Part shown: piece by piece, positions 11,531-21,600 of the stretch
Numbering within the stretch: position 1 is the stretch's first letter
Layout: each line of letters begins with the position of its first letter
From: Bolinopsis microptera
Lineage: Eukaryota > Ctenophora > Tentaculata > Lobata > Bolinopsidae
NCBI RefSeq assembly: GCF_026151205.1
Contig: NC_087077.1
Coordinates: forward strand, 8,795,983 to 8,859,982
Direction of reading: 5' to 3'
DNA: 64,000 nucleotides
Position numbers and translations under genes: made by a program
Notes under the pieces: generated by a model
What the model saw: only the letters and a program-made list of their open reading frames with translations
Databases searched by the model: none
Told to the model about the DNA's origin: nothing

Positions 11531-13031
11531 GGACATGTTCAAACCTGGTTGGTGGTTTTGTTTCACTGCCAAAATGGGCAATTATCTCATTTTTACAATA
11601 AGTCCATTTATAATTACTCAATGGTCTTTAAACTTTCAGAGATGATTATAATTGTCATAACAAATGGTCTTTGGTCATCGGCTATGAATAATATTGTAAA
11701 ATGGCCCAGTTATGTTGAAAAATGTAACATTTGGTTACACTTTTCAATGGTTCAGCCAATTATTTATTGCTTAGCTGTGGAATGAAAAAAGACCCACTTT
11801 CGACTTCATTATAAGGCTCAAAATGGACATTTTGTAACATCATGATATCTTTATAGTAACCACAGCTAGTGTAGGATATGTATTTTACTCTTAAACCAGG
11901 TTATTAGTGCAGCAATTCTTGTATAAAGGCATTACCACAATCTTGGTATATGGTTCATAATCAATAAAAGGCCCATTTCTTTGAATAACGTAACATGGTT
12001 ACAAATGAGTATGTTATACAGAGTTGTTTGATCTAGTATTGGTTTTAAGTTGGTTGATGCATTCAAATAAAAACATGAAACAACTTTACAAATTTTCAAA
12101 AATGGTGATTGGGACCAAATTGTTGAATTTTGTAACAATTTAAATTGACAATCCGCGACAGAACGCGGTAAATTTAATCAAATGAATAAAGCTAAATAGA
12201 TTAAAGGTTGGATATGCAAAAACTTTTAATCTAAATACCAAATTGTATAGAAAATAGAAATTGGGCCCAATATATTGAAATTTGTAACATTAAAACGTCA
12301 GACGAGGTCAGAGCTAACGAGTTTATCCACTGAAATGGCATTAAAACGTTACAAAATTCAATGTTTTGGGCCCAAGTACAAAATTTGGTCAATAATATGG
12401 TTGATGGAACCCTTTATGACCTAGACAAACTGGTCTGAACTTCAAAAACTATAATATAGCTTGCCTAATACCCCTTACACTAGGATACATACTCTATACA
12501 TTTACTTTCTAATATTACTTTATTCAAGTTCCGCAGCCATTTTATCAAATTATACGAATAAGGATTGCTTCAGAATTCTGTATGAGAATCTAAAAACCAT
12601 GTTACCAATACAAAAATATATTGAATATTCCAGATATATGAGCTTGGCAGTCAAAACATAAATATAAATAAAATAATAATAATTTAAACTTTTATATTAT
12701 AGTGTTATGTAGAATTCAATGTTTTGGGCCCAAGGACAAAATTTGGTCAAGAATATGGTTGATGGAACCCTTTGTGACCTAGAAAAACTGGTCTGAACTT
12801 CAAAAACTATTCACAAGTTTCTCTAACAACCCATTGAAAAAGTGTAACGCGGAAGTGCGTTACAAAATTCAATATCCAGGGCCCCCAACTAAACTGCTAT
12901 ATCTCAGAACCTGAATATGTTACAAAATTTCTGATTCAAGGGTGCCCTCAGTCAAAGGGTCTAGTTTTTGTCAGTAGTTTCAGTTTTTTGAAAAAATGAA
13001 ACAAAACCACCAACCAGGTTTGAACATGTCC
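11531..13031. mobile_element. 1.5-kb element inserted in the hAT MITE
   Basis: Perfect 35-bp inverted ends (11531-11565 and 12997-13031, starting GGACATGTTCAAACC) are flanked by TACG on both sides (11527-11530, 13032-13035). Removing the element plus one TACG restores a perfect end of the outer MITE, which supports the boundary. No transposase is seen; frames inside are short. A 105-bp direct repeat (12349-12453 and 12711-12815) lies within. The superfamily is not identified. Confidence 0.8.
12349..12453 (+). repeat. Direct repeat, copy 1 (copy 2 at 12711-12815)
   Basis: About 105 bp beginning AATTCAATGTTTTGGGCCCA recur at 12711 with a handful of differences, both inside the 1.5-kb element. 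Confidence 0.9.
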
Positions 13032-13049
13032 TACGCCACTGGTTGGCGC

Positions 13050-13663
13050 CCCCCTATAACATACATTAGTGATGATGCTATGTACATGTCATAATTTTTA
13101 CTTTACTTTACTTTTACTTTACATCTGAGCATTAAGGTGTGTACTATACAGTTTCATGTTCACAATTATCCGCATCATATCACCTATCTCATGACACGAT
13201 TTCCCACTCGAGTTATCTCGAATCCCAAACAGGTTAAATAGTGATGCAATTTGCAACAATGAGAATTGTTTGCTCAATGAAAATGTGCTAAGCGCGATCG
13301 CCGATTGACATGTCAGTACAAAAAGTATTTTGCGAGCTATGACGCTATTTTTGCGACATTTTAAAGCTTTTTCAAACTAGGTAGATACCCATATTACTGA
13401 TTGTAGAGCAGCTCAGTTCAGTTGAATGCTGCCGACATTTTAAATTTCAATTATTGCAAAAATTCGTGAGATAAACCAAGTCACCCACCATGTTGCACAT
13501 TACTTGCATTGTCGACTGTATCATGGCCTATGCTGTAGGCAAATGTACTGACCTATCTTAATAAGTCTACATCACACAATTGCTTGATAGATCTTGTAGG
13601 GGCATCCTTCAGTATAAATTTAAAGGGAACATTTATCAATTAATGTTTATTTTATATTTTTAG
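13050..13663. other. Gene-free stretch
   Basis: Nothing supportable was seen between the nested transposons and the SINE. Confidence 0.5.
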
Positions 13664-14028
13664 GGCCAGGTAGCGCAGTTGGTTAGAACGCCAGCTTTAC
13701 AATCGTAAGGTTGCGGGTTCGAATCCCACTGTCTGCCTGGTCGTGGGGTGAGAGTCGTTGACGTTCAGCTAAGGATCCTGAGTGGTCTATGCAGCCCCCC
13801 GGTCTACTCAGCCGAATACTCGAGAAATCGGGTGTGAGGGTTAAATGAGGAGCTGCACATTGCAGCAAAGTCTTGGGCAAAGAAAGTATGGTACACACTA
13901 CCTGAACCGTCACTGGCTAAAAACAAATCCTTCGGCTTCCTGTAATTGGTTGGTTGCACTTGTGTAACAATGTGGCTGTTGGAATACACCGAAGTAAAAG
14001 AGGTGTCTTGATAAAAAATTAAAAAATA
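13664..14028 (+). mobile_element. tRNA-derived SINE
   Basis: The head has exact RNA polymerase III promoter boxes: A box TAGCGCAGTTGG at 13671-13682 and B box GGTTCGAATCC at 13716-13726. GGCCAGG (13664-13670) and CCTGGTC (13736-13742) can pair as an acceptor stem. The arms in between fold imperfectly, so this is a tRNA relic and not a working tRNA. A ~290-bp unrelated body follows and ends in an A-rich tail (about 14011-14028). Transcription would run on the + strand. Confidence 0.8.
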
Positions 14029-14479
14029 AGCTACATTGGAGTGTACCGAAAACTCTATTGAATTATGAAATATGAATAATGATAACCTATGATTCATGTT
14101 CTCAGTAATTAGACTGTAACATCTGTTTAATCATCTGTCTGTAAGTATAATCAATTTTCCTTGAAGAAATTAGAGATCTGCAAAGCAACCATCGACGTCA
14201 GCAGTTTAAAAAAATCTTTCACAAATTAAGGTATTAATCTTCTCAACATTCACACTCCCTGTTAGCTGTACTATTTAAAACTGAGTGGAGTTGGGTTAAA
14301 AACATATAAGAGATACGATGATTTAACTTGTAGAAGCTTTCAATAAACATGTGTTAATCGTCGTCAGCTGAATGTGATGTGGTGGACAATGCTTATATGT
14401 GATTGAGTGGTGTCAGGGATGGAGGGTGGGGGAGGTGTGGGTGGGAAAGTGAAAATTACAGTACAATGTCAATAAAAAT
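14029..14479. other. Flank of SINE and 3' region of the Penelope-like element
   Basis: No gene is present. The part nearest 14480 is the likely 3' untranslated region of the minus-strand Penelope-like element. On the minus strand it contains CTGACGA (around 14365) followed 19 bases later by GAAA, resembling a degenerate hammerhead core. Confidence 0.4.
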
Positions 14480-17014
14480 TTAGTCTTCTGTTGAGGTTGA
14501 GAAGGAAATGCCAGATGGTCTGGACTTTAAGGATTTGGCAATTTTAGGAAGAATGGGGTCCCAGAGGGAACTACATTTGGGTGCGCGGTCTGTTCTGTTC
14601 ATAGCTGGTTGTCGTATTTGTATAGCTGCGTGTTCTGTGAGGTCAAGTTGGGAGCGTGAGGTGAGGGATTTGAGGACTTCGATGTTGTTCCAGGAGATGG
14701 TGTGGCCGGTGGTCAGGGCATGATGTGCAGGGGCTGATTTGATTCTGTCTGTGGATTCGTCGATGGCGTTGTTGAGTCTGTAACATCGTTCGTGTTCTTT
14801 CATGCGGTGGACCAAGGGTCTGTAGGTCTGTCCGGCGTATTTGGAGGGGCACTGTGAGCAGGAAATTTCGTAGATGGTGTTGGGAGTGAGGTGAGTAGGG
14901 GGTGTGGTCTTCGTTTTGGTGAGGAGGTTGCGGAGGGAGGTAGCAGAGGAGTGGGTGACTTTGATGTCGTGTTGTCCGAGTATCTTGGAGATGGGTTTGG
15001 ATAGGGAGGGATGGAAAGGAAGAGAAACACTAAGGGCATGTTCACGGGTCTGTCGGTTGAATGAGGCTAGGGATTGGTGGCGAGAGGGGTTGGTGAATTT
15101 CCGTTGTACTTCGTCCATGATGGTGGTGATGCGGTGAGGAGGGAAGCCGTTCTGGAGGCAAACGTGTCGTACTGTCTGGAGTTCGTCGTCAAGGTGTTGG
15201 GGTGAGCAGATGTTGTGGGCTCTTCTGGTCAGTGATCGGATGACTGCGTTCTTAGATGAGTTGGTGGTGCAGGAGGAGTACTTGGTGTAGAGGTTGGTGT
15301 GGGTGGGTTTTCTGTAGACTGATGTGGATTTGTCAGGGTGGATGAGAACGTCAAGGAAGGGTATAGTTCCGTCTGTAGAGGGATGTTCTTGGGTAAAGTT
15401 GAGGTCTTCAGTAAGGGAGTTAAGGAATGTAAGGAAGGATTCTGCGTGGTTTCTGTCTCTGAAAGATCCAAGGCCGTCGTCAACGAAATGGGAGTAAGTG
15501 TTCGGAGGGTCAGGACATGAGGATAAAGCTAAGGTCTCGATTTCAGCAAGGCGGATTTCAGCTAGTTCAACAATGAGGGGGGATCCCATTGTACCACCTT
15601 CGTCTTGGGAGTAGAAGGAGCCGTTGAATTCAAGGTATGAGTTGTCAAGGCAAAAGTTGATAAGGGAGCCTATGGTGGTGGTGGTGACATTGGAGGGAAG
15701 ACGAGAGGGGTTCTGTTCAAAGGAGGAGATGACAGTTTTGAGGGCTAGGCGCATGTCACAGGAGGTGTACAAGGATTGGACGTCTAAGGAGGCGTGGTAG
15801 TGGAAGGAGGGATTGAGAGAGGAGTCGAAGCGATGTTTGAAGTCGGAAGAGTCTTTGAGGCGTAAGGGGTTCTGGGCTAGGGGTTTGAGGAAAGATGCGA
15901 GGACTTTGTGGAGGGCTTGGAGGGGGGTGTTGTAGAAGCTGACTACGGGACGGATAGGTGCGCCGGGTTTGTGTATCTTAGGTTGTCCGTAAAGTTGAGG
16001 CCATCTAGGATGTAGGTTGCGCATCTTGTGGTATAGGTCGGTCGTGATCTTCTTGTCGGTGTGTAGTTTCTTGAGGACTTTCTGTAGTTTAGTGGTAACG
16101 GATTGAGTGGGGTCTTTCGTTAGGAGGGTGTAACTACCTGAGGATAAGTGGTCGGTAACTTTGGTTATGTATTGATCGTGAGTCAGTACAACAGTGGCGT
16201 TGCCCTTATCAGCAGGAAGAAATTTCAATTCAGATTTCTTAGATTTTAAAGATTTAAGAGCGGTACGTTGTTGTGGAGTCAAATTGTCGGTGGTCATGTC
16301 ACGTTTATTGTCAAATTTAGATAATACAGAGGTGACCTGATATGTGGCTGAGGCTTCCATGCCTTCTCCTAGTTGTTTAGTGATATTCTGTATGAGGGGA
16401 GCCAGGTCGGGGGTAGGATCTGAGGTGGGTGTCGGGACGAACTTCAGTCCAAGGGAGAGGACGTCAGTTTCAGCTGTGGAGAGGGTCTGTCCAGAGAGGT
16501 TGATCACTGTTTTGGCTGTGGTGTCTTTCTTGGGGGTAGGTGAGGTCTTGAGGAGGGGACCATGAAATGTGGGAGAGGGTATGTCGAGCGTTTTAAGAGT
16601 GTCGTAGGGTGAGAGGAACGGGGTGTCGTATTCTGAGAGTAGTACCGCGAACTTCTTTTGGTGAGTAAGGAGTTGTTTTCTGTGGGTGTATGAGGATTTT
16701 TTGGTGTTGAGGTGTCCTAGTTTCTGAAAATATTGAGGGGTTATGAGTGATTCTATGTGTCTGAGGTTGTGCTCATAAGTGCGTTTGTGTTGTGCATATT
16801 TGAGGCGATAGTGGTTGAGTCTTTCAGTGATGAGGAGGTTAGATGCGTGAGTGAGGACTTCAGTTGAGCGTTTGGTGGATAGTGGGTTGGTGAGTCTGAG
16901 TCCCTTAGGGATGAGTGAGTGATCACGGCAGGCTTTCAGGAATGATATGTGACATGAGGTACTATTTAACTTTATCGTTATTTCTGTTGTTATGGTGAGA
17001 TAATCTCCTTTATT
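14480..17014 (-). CDS. Penelope-like element polyprotein (reverse transcriptase + GIY-YIG)
   Basis: The minus frame is open from 17014 to a TAA at 14480-14482, about 844 codons. In order it shows an N-terminal block typical of Penelope-like elements (FLKACRDHSLIPKGLRLTNP, then a long basic helical stretch). Then come the reverse-transcriptase motifs ADKGNATVVL, KIHKPGAPIRPVVS, SLDVQSLYTS, GGTMGSPL and HFVDDGL, where FVDD replaces the usual YVDD, followed by PFLDVLI. The C-terminal GIY-YIG endonuclease has YEISCSQCPSKYAGQT and a downstream HRMKEHE. No in-frame ATG precedes the reverse transcriptase: one part of the frame begins at a GTG (16505-16507) and the frame runs on upstream to a stop at 17015-17017. 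The copy is therefore 5'-truncated, spliced from further upstream or has lost its start. It is otherwise uninterrupted, which suggests a recent insertion, placed head-to-head with MMAA. Confidence 0.92.
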   Translation of the reverse strand, partial: NKGDYLTITTEITIKLNSTSCHISFLKACRDHSLIPKGLRLTNPLSTKRSTEVLTHASNLLITERLNHYRLKYAQHKRTYEHNLRHIESLITPQYFQKLGHLNTKKSSYTHRKQLLTHQKKFAVLLSEYDTPFLSPYDTLKTLDIPSPTFHGPLLKTSPTPKKDTTAKTVINLSGQTLSTAETDVLSLGLKFVPTPTSDPTPDLAPLIQNITKQLGEGMEASATYQVTSVLSKFDNKRDMTTDNLTPQQRTALKSLKSKKSELKFLPADKGNATVVLTHDQYITKVTDHLSSGSYTLLTKDPTQSVTTKLQKVLKKLHTDKKITTDLYHKMRNLHPRWPQLYGQPKIHKPGAPIRPVVSFYNTPLQALHKVLASFLKPLAQNPLRLKDSSDFKHRFDSSLNPSFHYHASLDVQSLYTSCDMRLALKTVISSFEQNPSRLPSNVTTTTIGSLINFCLDNSYLEFNGSFYSQDEGGTMGSPLIVELAEIRLAEIETLALSSCPDPPNTYSHFVDDGLGSFRDRNHAESFLTFLNSLTEDLNFTQEHPSTDGTIPFLDVLIHPDKSTSVYRKPTHTNLYTKYSSCTTNSSKNAVIRSLTRRAHNICSPQHLDDELQTVRHVCLQNGFPPHRITTIMDEVQRKFTNPSRHQSLASFNRQTREHALSVSLPFHPSLSKPISKILGQHDIKVTHSSATSLRNLLTKTKTTPPTHLTPNTIYEISCSQCPSKYAGQTYRPLVHRMKEHERCYRLNNAIDESTDRIKSAPAHHALTTGHTISWNNIEVLKSLTSRSQLDLTEHAAIQIRQPAMNRTDRAPKCSSLWDPILPKIAKSLKSRPSGISFSTSTED

Positions 17015-17186
17015 TTATTAAACATTTCATGCTTCCCCCAGGATAAAAAATCAAATCTGAATTTTCTTCACCCCTAAATTTACTATACTCTTTTCATTGT
17101 GATGAAAATCAAGGCACATGTTCATGTAATGGCATGTCTTAATAAATTGATTTTTCTTGAATAGAACTCCCTCATTTCAGTATATC

Positions 17187-18260
17187 ATGAACAAGATGAA
17201 AATGTTCAACACCAAAATAGTCTATTCTTACGGTTTGTGCAAATCCTGCACAAGAAATGTAAGCAATGGTCAGGTCCATCCTCTCTTCAATCCTCTTATC
17301 TCCAAGGAGAGGGCAGCTCTAGCCAGGGCTATTACCTTATCTGAGTCTAGTCTTGATAAACACAAGATAGAGGCAGCCAATCTTATGTCATCTGTTTTGA
17401 AACACAATTTGAAGAATACATCACTCAGAATAGGAATATCTGGACCACCGGGGGCTGGAAAGTCTACATTTATTGAAGCTCTTGGATTACATTTAGCTGA
17501 GCTTAACAACAAATTAGCTGTGTTAGCAGTTGACCCTTCATCAACTAGGTCTGGAGGATCTTTACTAGCAGACAAGACAAGAATGCAACATCTCTCTGTA
17601 CACAAATCAGCATATATAAGGCCATCGCCAAACAGAGGACATCTTGGGGGAGTGGCCCGAGCTACTAGCAATGCTATTCAACTATGTGAAGCAGCTGGTT
17701 ACAATGTTATTATTGTGGAGACTGTTGGGGCTGGGCAGAGTGAGATTGCAGTAGCAAACATGACTGATTTGTTTGTTTTACTTATACCACCTGGCTCTGG
17801 TGATGAATTACAGGGTATTAAGAAAGGGATCGTGGAAGTTGCAGACATGATTATTGTTACCAAAGCTGATGGAAACCTAAAAACAGCTACAAGACTTGTA
17901 AAGACTGAGTATTCACGAGCTCTAAGGCTACTTCGTAACCATGACGACACAAGTTGGAAACCATTTGTTCTTACTGTATCAGCTCTCAATGGAGAAGGTA
18001 TTTCAGATGCATGGGATGAAATGCTGGAGTTTCAAAAAGAAATGATATCAACTGGAAAGTATTATGATAGGAGGAGGAGACAAAGGGTTTCATGGCTGTG
18101 GGATCACGTCCAATATGAACTCATGGATCACTTCAAGAGAGATAATACAATTACAGAATTTCAAAAGAAACTTGAAGAAGATGTGAAAGATGGGGTTATG
18201 ATGCCCAGTACTGCTGCTCAGCAGTTATTGAGTGAATTTTTGGCTGGTAGAAAGTCATGA
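17187..18260 (+). CDS. MMAA: Methylmalonic aciduria type A protein (mitochondrial G3E GTPase)
   Basis: A single 357-codon frame encodes a MeaB/ArgK-family GTPase. In animals MMAA works in mitochondria, where it protects methylmalonyl-CoA mutase and gates cobalamin loading. Visible motifs are the Walker A loop GPPGAGKST (residues 86-94), DPSSTRSGGSLL (115-126), ETVGAGQSE (177-185), and TKAD (224-227) as the guanine-specificity box. The first ~35 residues are basic and hydroxylated, consistent with a mitochondrial presequence. The ATG at 17187 was chosen because an acceptor-like TTTCAG ends at 17180, and the upstream in-frame extension has no ATG. At 357 residues it is somewhat shorter than the roughly 420 of vertebrates, the difference being at the N terminus. 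No intron interrupts the coding part. A Penelope-like element ends about 170 bp upstream. Confidence 0.95.
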   Translation: MNKMKMFNTKIVYSYGLCKSCTRNVSNGQVHPLFNPLISKERAALARAITLSESSLDKHKIEAANLMSSVLKHNLKNTSLRIGISGPPGAGKSTFIEALGLHLAELNNKLAVLAVDPSSTRSGGSLLADKTRMQHLSVHKSAYIRPSPNRGHLGGVARATSNAIQLCEAAGYNVIIVETVGAGQSEIAVANMTDLFVLLIPPGSGDELQGIKKGIVEVADMIIVTKADGNLKTATRLVKTEYSRALRLLRNHDDTSWKPFVLTVSALNGEGISDAWDEMLEFQKEMISTGKYYDRRRRQRVSWLWDHVQYELMDHFKRDNTITEFQKKLEEDVKDGVMMPSTAAQQLLSEFLAGRKS

Positions 18261-18616
18261 ACATGACTATTTAGTCTTTCAATTAGTTAAATTAGCAAAT
18301 TTTTATTGACGTTATTTGTAGATTTTGGTACAGATTTTGTGTGACCCTTTTTGTGAGTTTTATAGTTTAGGTACAGATATGATATAATGTGCCCAATTAA
18401 TATCAGTGTATGAAATAGAAATATTTAACATCTAATACTGAACTTATTTTACTGAGATTATTTGATTCCTCTGATATGCTTTAAATCCTAACGAATCTAC
18501 CCTTATATTTTATGATTGCATGAGTACAGTGTTATGGATAACTCATGTCAAATGATATTTTAAATTAGATAATAAAATACAAATTTTAGAATGTGAATGT
18601 GGCTAACGTTTATTAG
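18261..18616 (+). terminator. MMAA 3' region with AATAAA, abutting PEX5
   Basis: The 356-bp gap between MMAA and PEX5 contains AATAAA at 18571-18576, a plausible poly(A) signal for MMAA. Only 40 bp further the PEX5 ATG begins, directly after TATTAG (AG at 18615-18616). That spacing leaves almost no room for a separate PEX5 promoter downstream of the MMAA cleavage site. Confidence 0.5.
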
Positions 18617-21600
18617 ATGACTCTATCTGCAGATGCATGTGGTGGACCAAATCCGTTGGTTTCTTTAGCCAACAATTATAGAGCAGCCGGAAGGTATATT
18701 TAAAGTTTTAATCTATAATTTTAATGAGAAATTTGACTTTATGTTCATGAATAACAATACAACATATTATTAAATATATTATTATCATGTATCACAATAA
18801 ATACCATGATAACGCGATCTCTTTTAGGGCTGATAAGAGATATGGCAACAATCCCAGTTGCAGTTCACATAACATCTCAGATCTACTGAAACAAGTGGAA
18901 AATGTTCAACTTGACTCTAGTTCAGCAGGTAAATAGATAGCCATGATCAGCTGGTGATCAATTTCGAGCTCTTAAATTTTGAACGTTATATTTTATCTTA
19001 AAATCGTGTCTGTATTCTGCATATCAATATCCCTAGATAATAATGATTTTTTATGATAGTACAAATTATGTATTGATAAAAGTGTTTTCAGTTCAAGCAA
19101 ACCAATCTGATTTTAGTCAGTTTCAACATGTACATGTGCCGCTTATTCAAAGTGCCTCCAAACAGCCCCTACTTAAGACGAAATCTCTGAACCAATACTG
19201 TAAGTATGGATGACAGGATGTTGAGAGAAAAAGGAACAACAAAAGAGCCACATCATACCTCAAACCTAAACTGAAATTATACACCAACTGTTCAACTAAT
19301 ATTACTATTCATACTACTAAACAGTTTCAGAATTTAGTGGTACTCAACGGGAAGCATCCTCAATTGTACCTCCTTCACAATATTTCTGGAGACCTCACCA
19401 GCGATTCTCGCAAGAGAGACAAGAACCAGACCATAGACAATTTCAGAACAGAAACTTTGCGGAATGGTAAATTACGAGTTACTTCACCTATTTAATACAG
19501 TAACCCAACATGCTCAAATTCCTGGGCATAGCTAAGTAGAACATCCTCATATCATAATATTAGCACTTAATAGCCGTGACCTGTTCTTGTTGCTCATTGT
19601 TTATTGTTGATGATAATTGTTGAGCAACCCATTCTGCATTAGGATCCGAAGATTCCACCCCGAGGTACTCCTTAAAGTCAGAGCGTCGGAAGTTGTTGAT
19701 GTTGAACTCTCCCACGAGCTAGCAGAGGAATGGTTAAAAGATTTCCACCTTAACGATGTGATAAAAGTTGAGAATCTTTCTGAGGCAGAAAACATCGTAG
19801 AACAGTGGATACGAGAGTTCAGGTAACTTTTTAATAAACATCAAAATTCGTTTTAAAGTTTTAAAGACCTGTACTTAAAGTTAAGGTATTAAAATAAACA
19901 TATTTCGAAGTGAAACTGAACTCTCACCAGGTTAGGAAGAGAAGTCAGCAACGAGTTAACTGCACAAGACAGAGTAGATATGGAGAAAGTAGATACAGAA
20001 TATGAGTACGTGACTCAGACTCAGGACTCCACCAGTAATATCGATATGGGCATTGACATGATCAAACGAGGTGATTGAAATGAGATTCATAAATTTTTAC
20101 CATCACTAATCACTATTCCCTTTTAATTTCCAAGTTACCCTCACTTAAATGCCTCAGAATATCACGCTTTATTACATAATGATCTTACTACCAAATATAA
20201 CAACAGCTGAACTCCCGACAGGTGATCTACTGTCTGCTATCTCTATATTCGAGACGTTAGTGCAGCTAGATAAGCAGTGTGGTGAAGCGTGGTATTACCT
20301 GGGACTGTGTCACCAACAGAGCGAGAACGAACCCCAGGCTATCAGTGCTTTCAACAAGTATGTGGTTACTAAATCAGGCCACCCTCCTCCGCAAGCCATC
20401 GTGTCGCGTTTAAATTTGTGTGACCTAATTATGATCTTAAAACGTTATTTAATTATATTATGTATTTTAGATACGACATGCGACATTGCTCTTCGGCCCT
20501 TTCTCTACAATTTATCCTGTTATAATAGGATATTTTAACTAGTAAGCTATTCTCAATCCACCCCCATTTGACGATGGTTCCCCCATAACTTCAGAGTAGA
20601 AGAGGACGACATGTGTTACCCCTCCACACTGTTAGGATTAGCTGCTAGCTACCTGAACGAATACAAGTACCCTACGTCAACTGACTGCCTTGCAAAGTGG
20701 CTTCAAGTTTCTCACCCTGGAGCTCTCACAAAAGGTGGGACTGGTTGAGGGCTTTTGTGGTTATTTATAGTTCCATCACGTGATGGGAGTGGAGCAATAT
20801 GACACAGCCACAAAAAGCTAATCGCTAAAAGCTTGAGACTTGAAATTGTAGTTTTTTTTGTGAGATTTACAGCACTTTCGACTTCTTCTATTCAATCATT
20901 TGGATTGACGAGAAGGGGATTTTAGAATCATATAAATTATCATTGTTTAACTTTGGCTACTTACGAAACTTTTAATGAAAGGCACTTTGACCCGCCCATA
21001 TTATACAATATAGTCGTCACGAGGCAAAATCGTTCGGTTTGGTTCCAAATTTTGACATGATTTGACATATCATCAGTCACTACCCAGAACAGTTATACAG
21101 AACTAAACGAATTCGTAAGACTTAAGGGGAGATACACCAAAACCGTTTTTGCTCCGAACATCGATTTTATTTTATATTATTTTTAAATAGACAAAAAGAA
21201 TAAGATTGTACACCTTCAAAAATTTTTAAAAATATTCCCTCATCGAGAAAAAAAATATTTTTCTTTTTCGAAAATTTTTAAAATTTGGAGAAGTCTGTCA
21301 CTGTAATACCGATAGTTCGGCCATTTAAAAAGTTTTTTGGTTGATTATTTTACTGAACATTACTTACAGTCCGTACTAGAAGCCATTGAAAGGATTATAT
21401 AATTGAACAATAAATGACCAAGTTACAGACCGAACAAGGTGAAAAAAGAAAAATTGGGATTTTTGCCTACCACCAAAGTTGTACATTTCACCACCCGCCC
21501 AGGTCATCAGATATCGCTTCAAAAATTCTTGTGAGTGTAGTTGATGATCATGGCAAGCGTTTTGGAACCGGATTTCTCTCAATTTTGAGTTTTAAGCTAT

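Larger units (their letters stand above)
11248..13041. mobile_element. hAT-like MITE interrupted by a second element
   Basis: CAGTGGCGTAACG starts at 11248. Once the inner insertion (11531-13031) is removed, the right end reads CGTTACGCCACTG, an exact 13-bp inverted end. An 8-bp duplication GTTGGCGC flanks it (11240-11247 and 13042-13049). CAGTGGCG ends with 8-bp duplications are typical of hAT elements. Without the insertion it is about 289 bp. It landed beside a related sequence at 11213-11247 that starts CAGTGGTGTAACG. A run of 22 C lies inside (11477-11498). Confidence 0.8.

Noticed and set aside
13664-13742. tRNA gene
   Set aside because: A and B boxes are exact, but the anticodon and T arms fold poorly, extra bases precede the 3' acceptor strand, and a SINE body and A-rich tail follow.
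14508-15520. Several frames on both strands overlapping the Penelope-like element
   Set aside because: Shadow frames of the reverse-transcriptase coding sequence.
17157-17186. N-terminal extension of MMAA
   Set aside because: These ten codons have no ATG and include a TTTCAG acceptor, so they are intron or leader sequence.
19333-19340. Alternative PEX5 exon 4 acceptor at TTTCAG (19329-19330)
   Set aside because: Joining there creates an immediate TAA; the ACAG six bases upstream keeps the frame.
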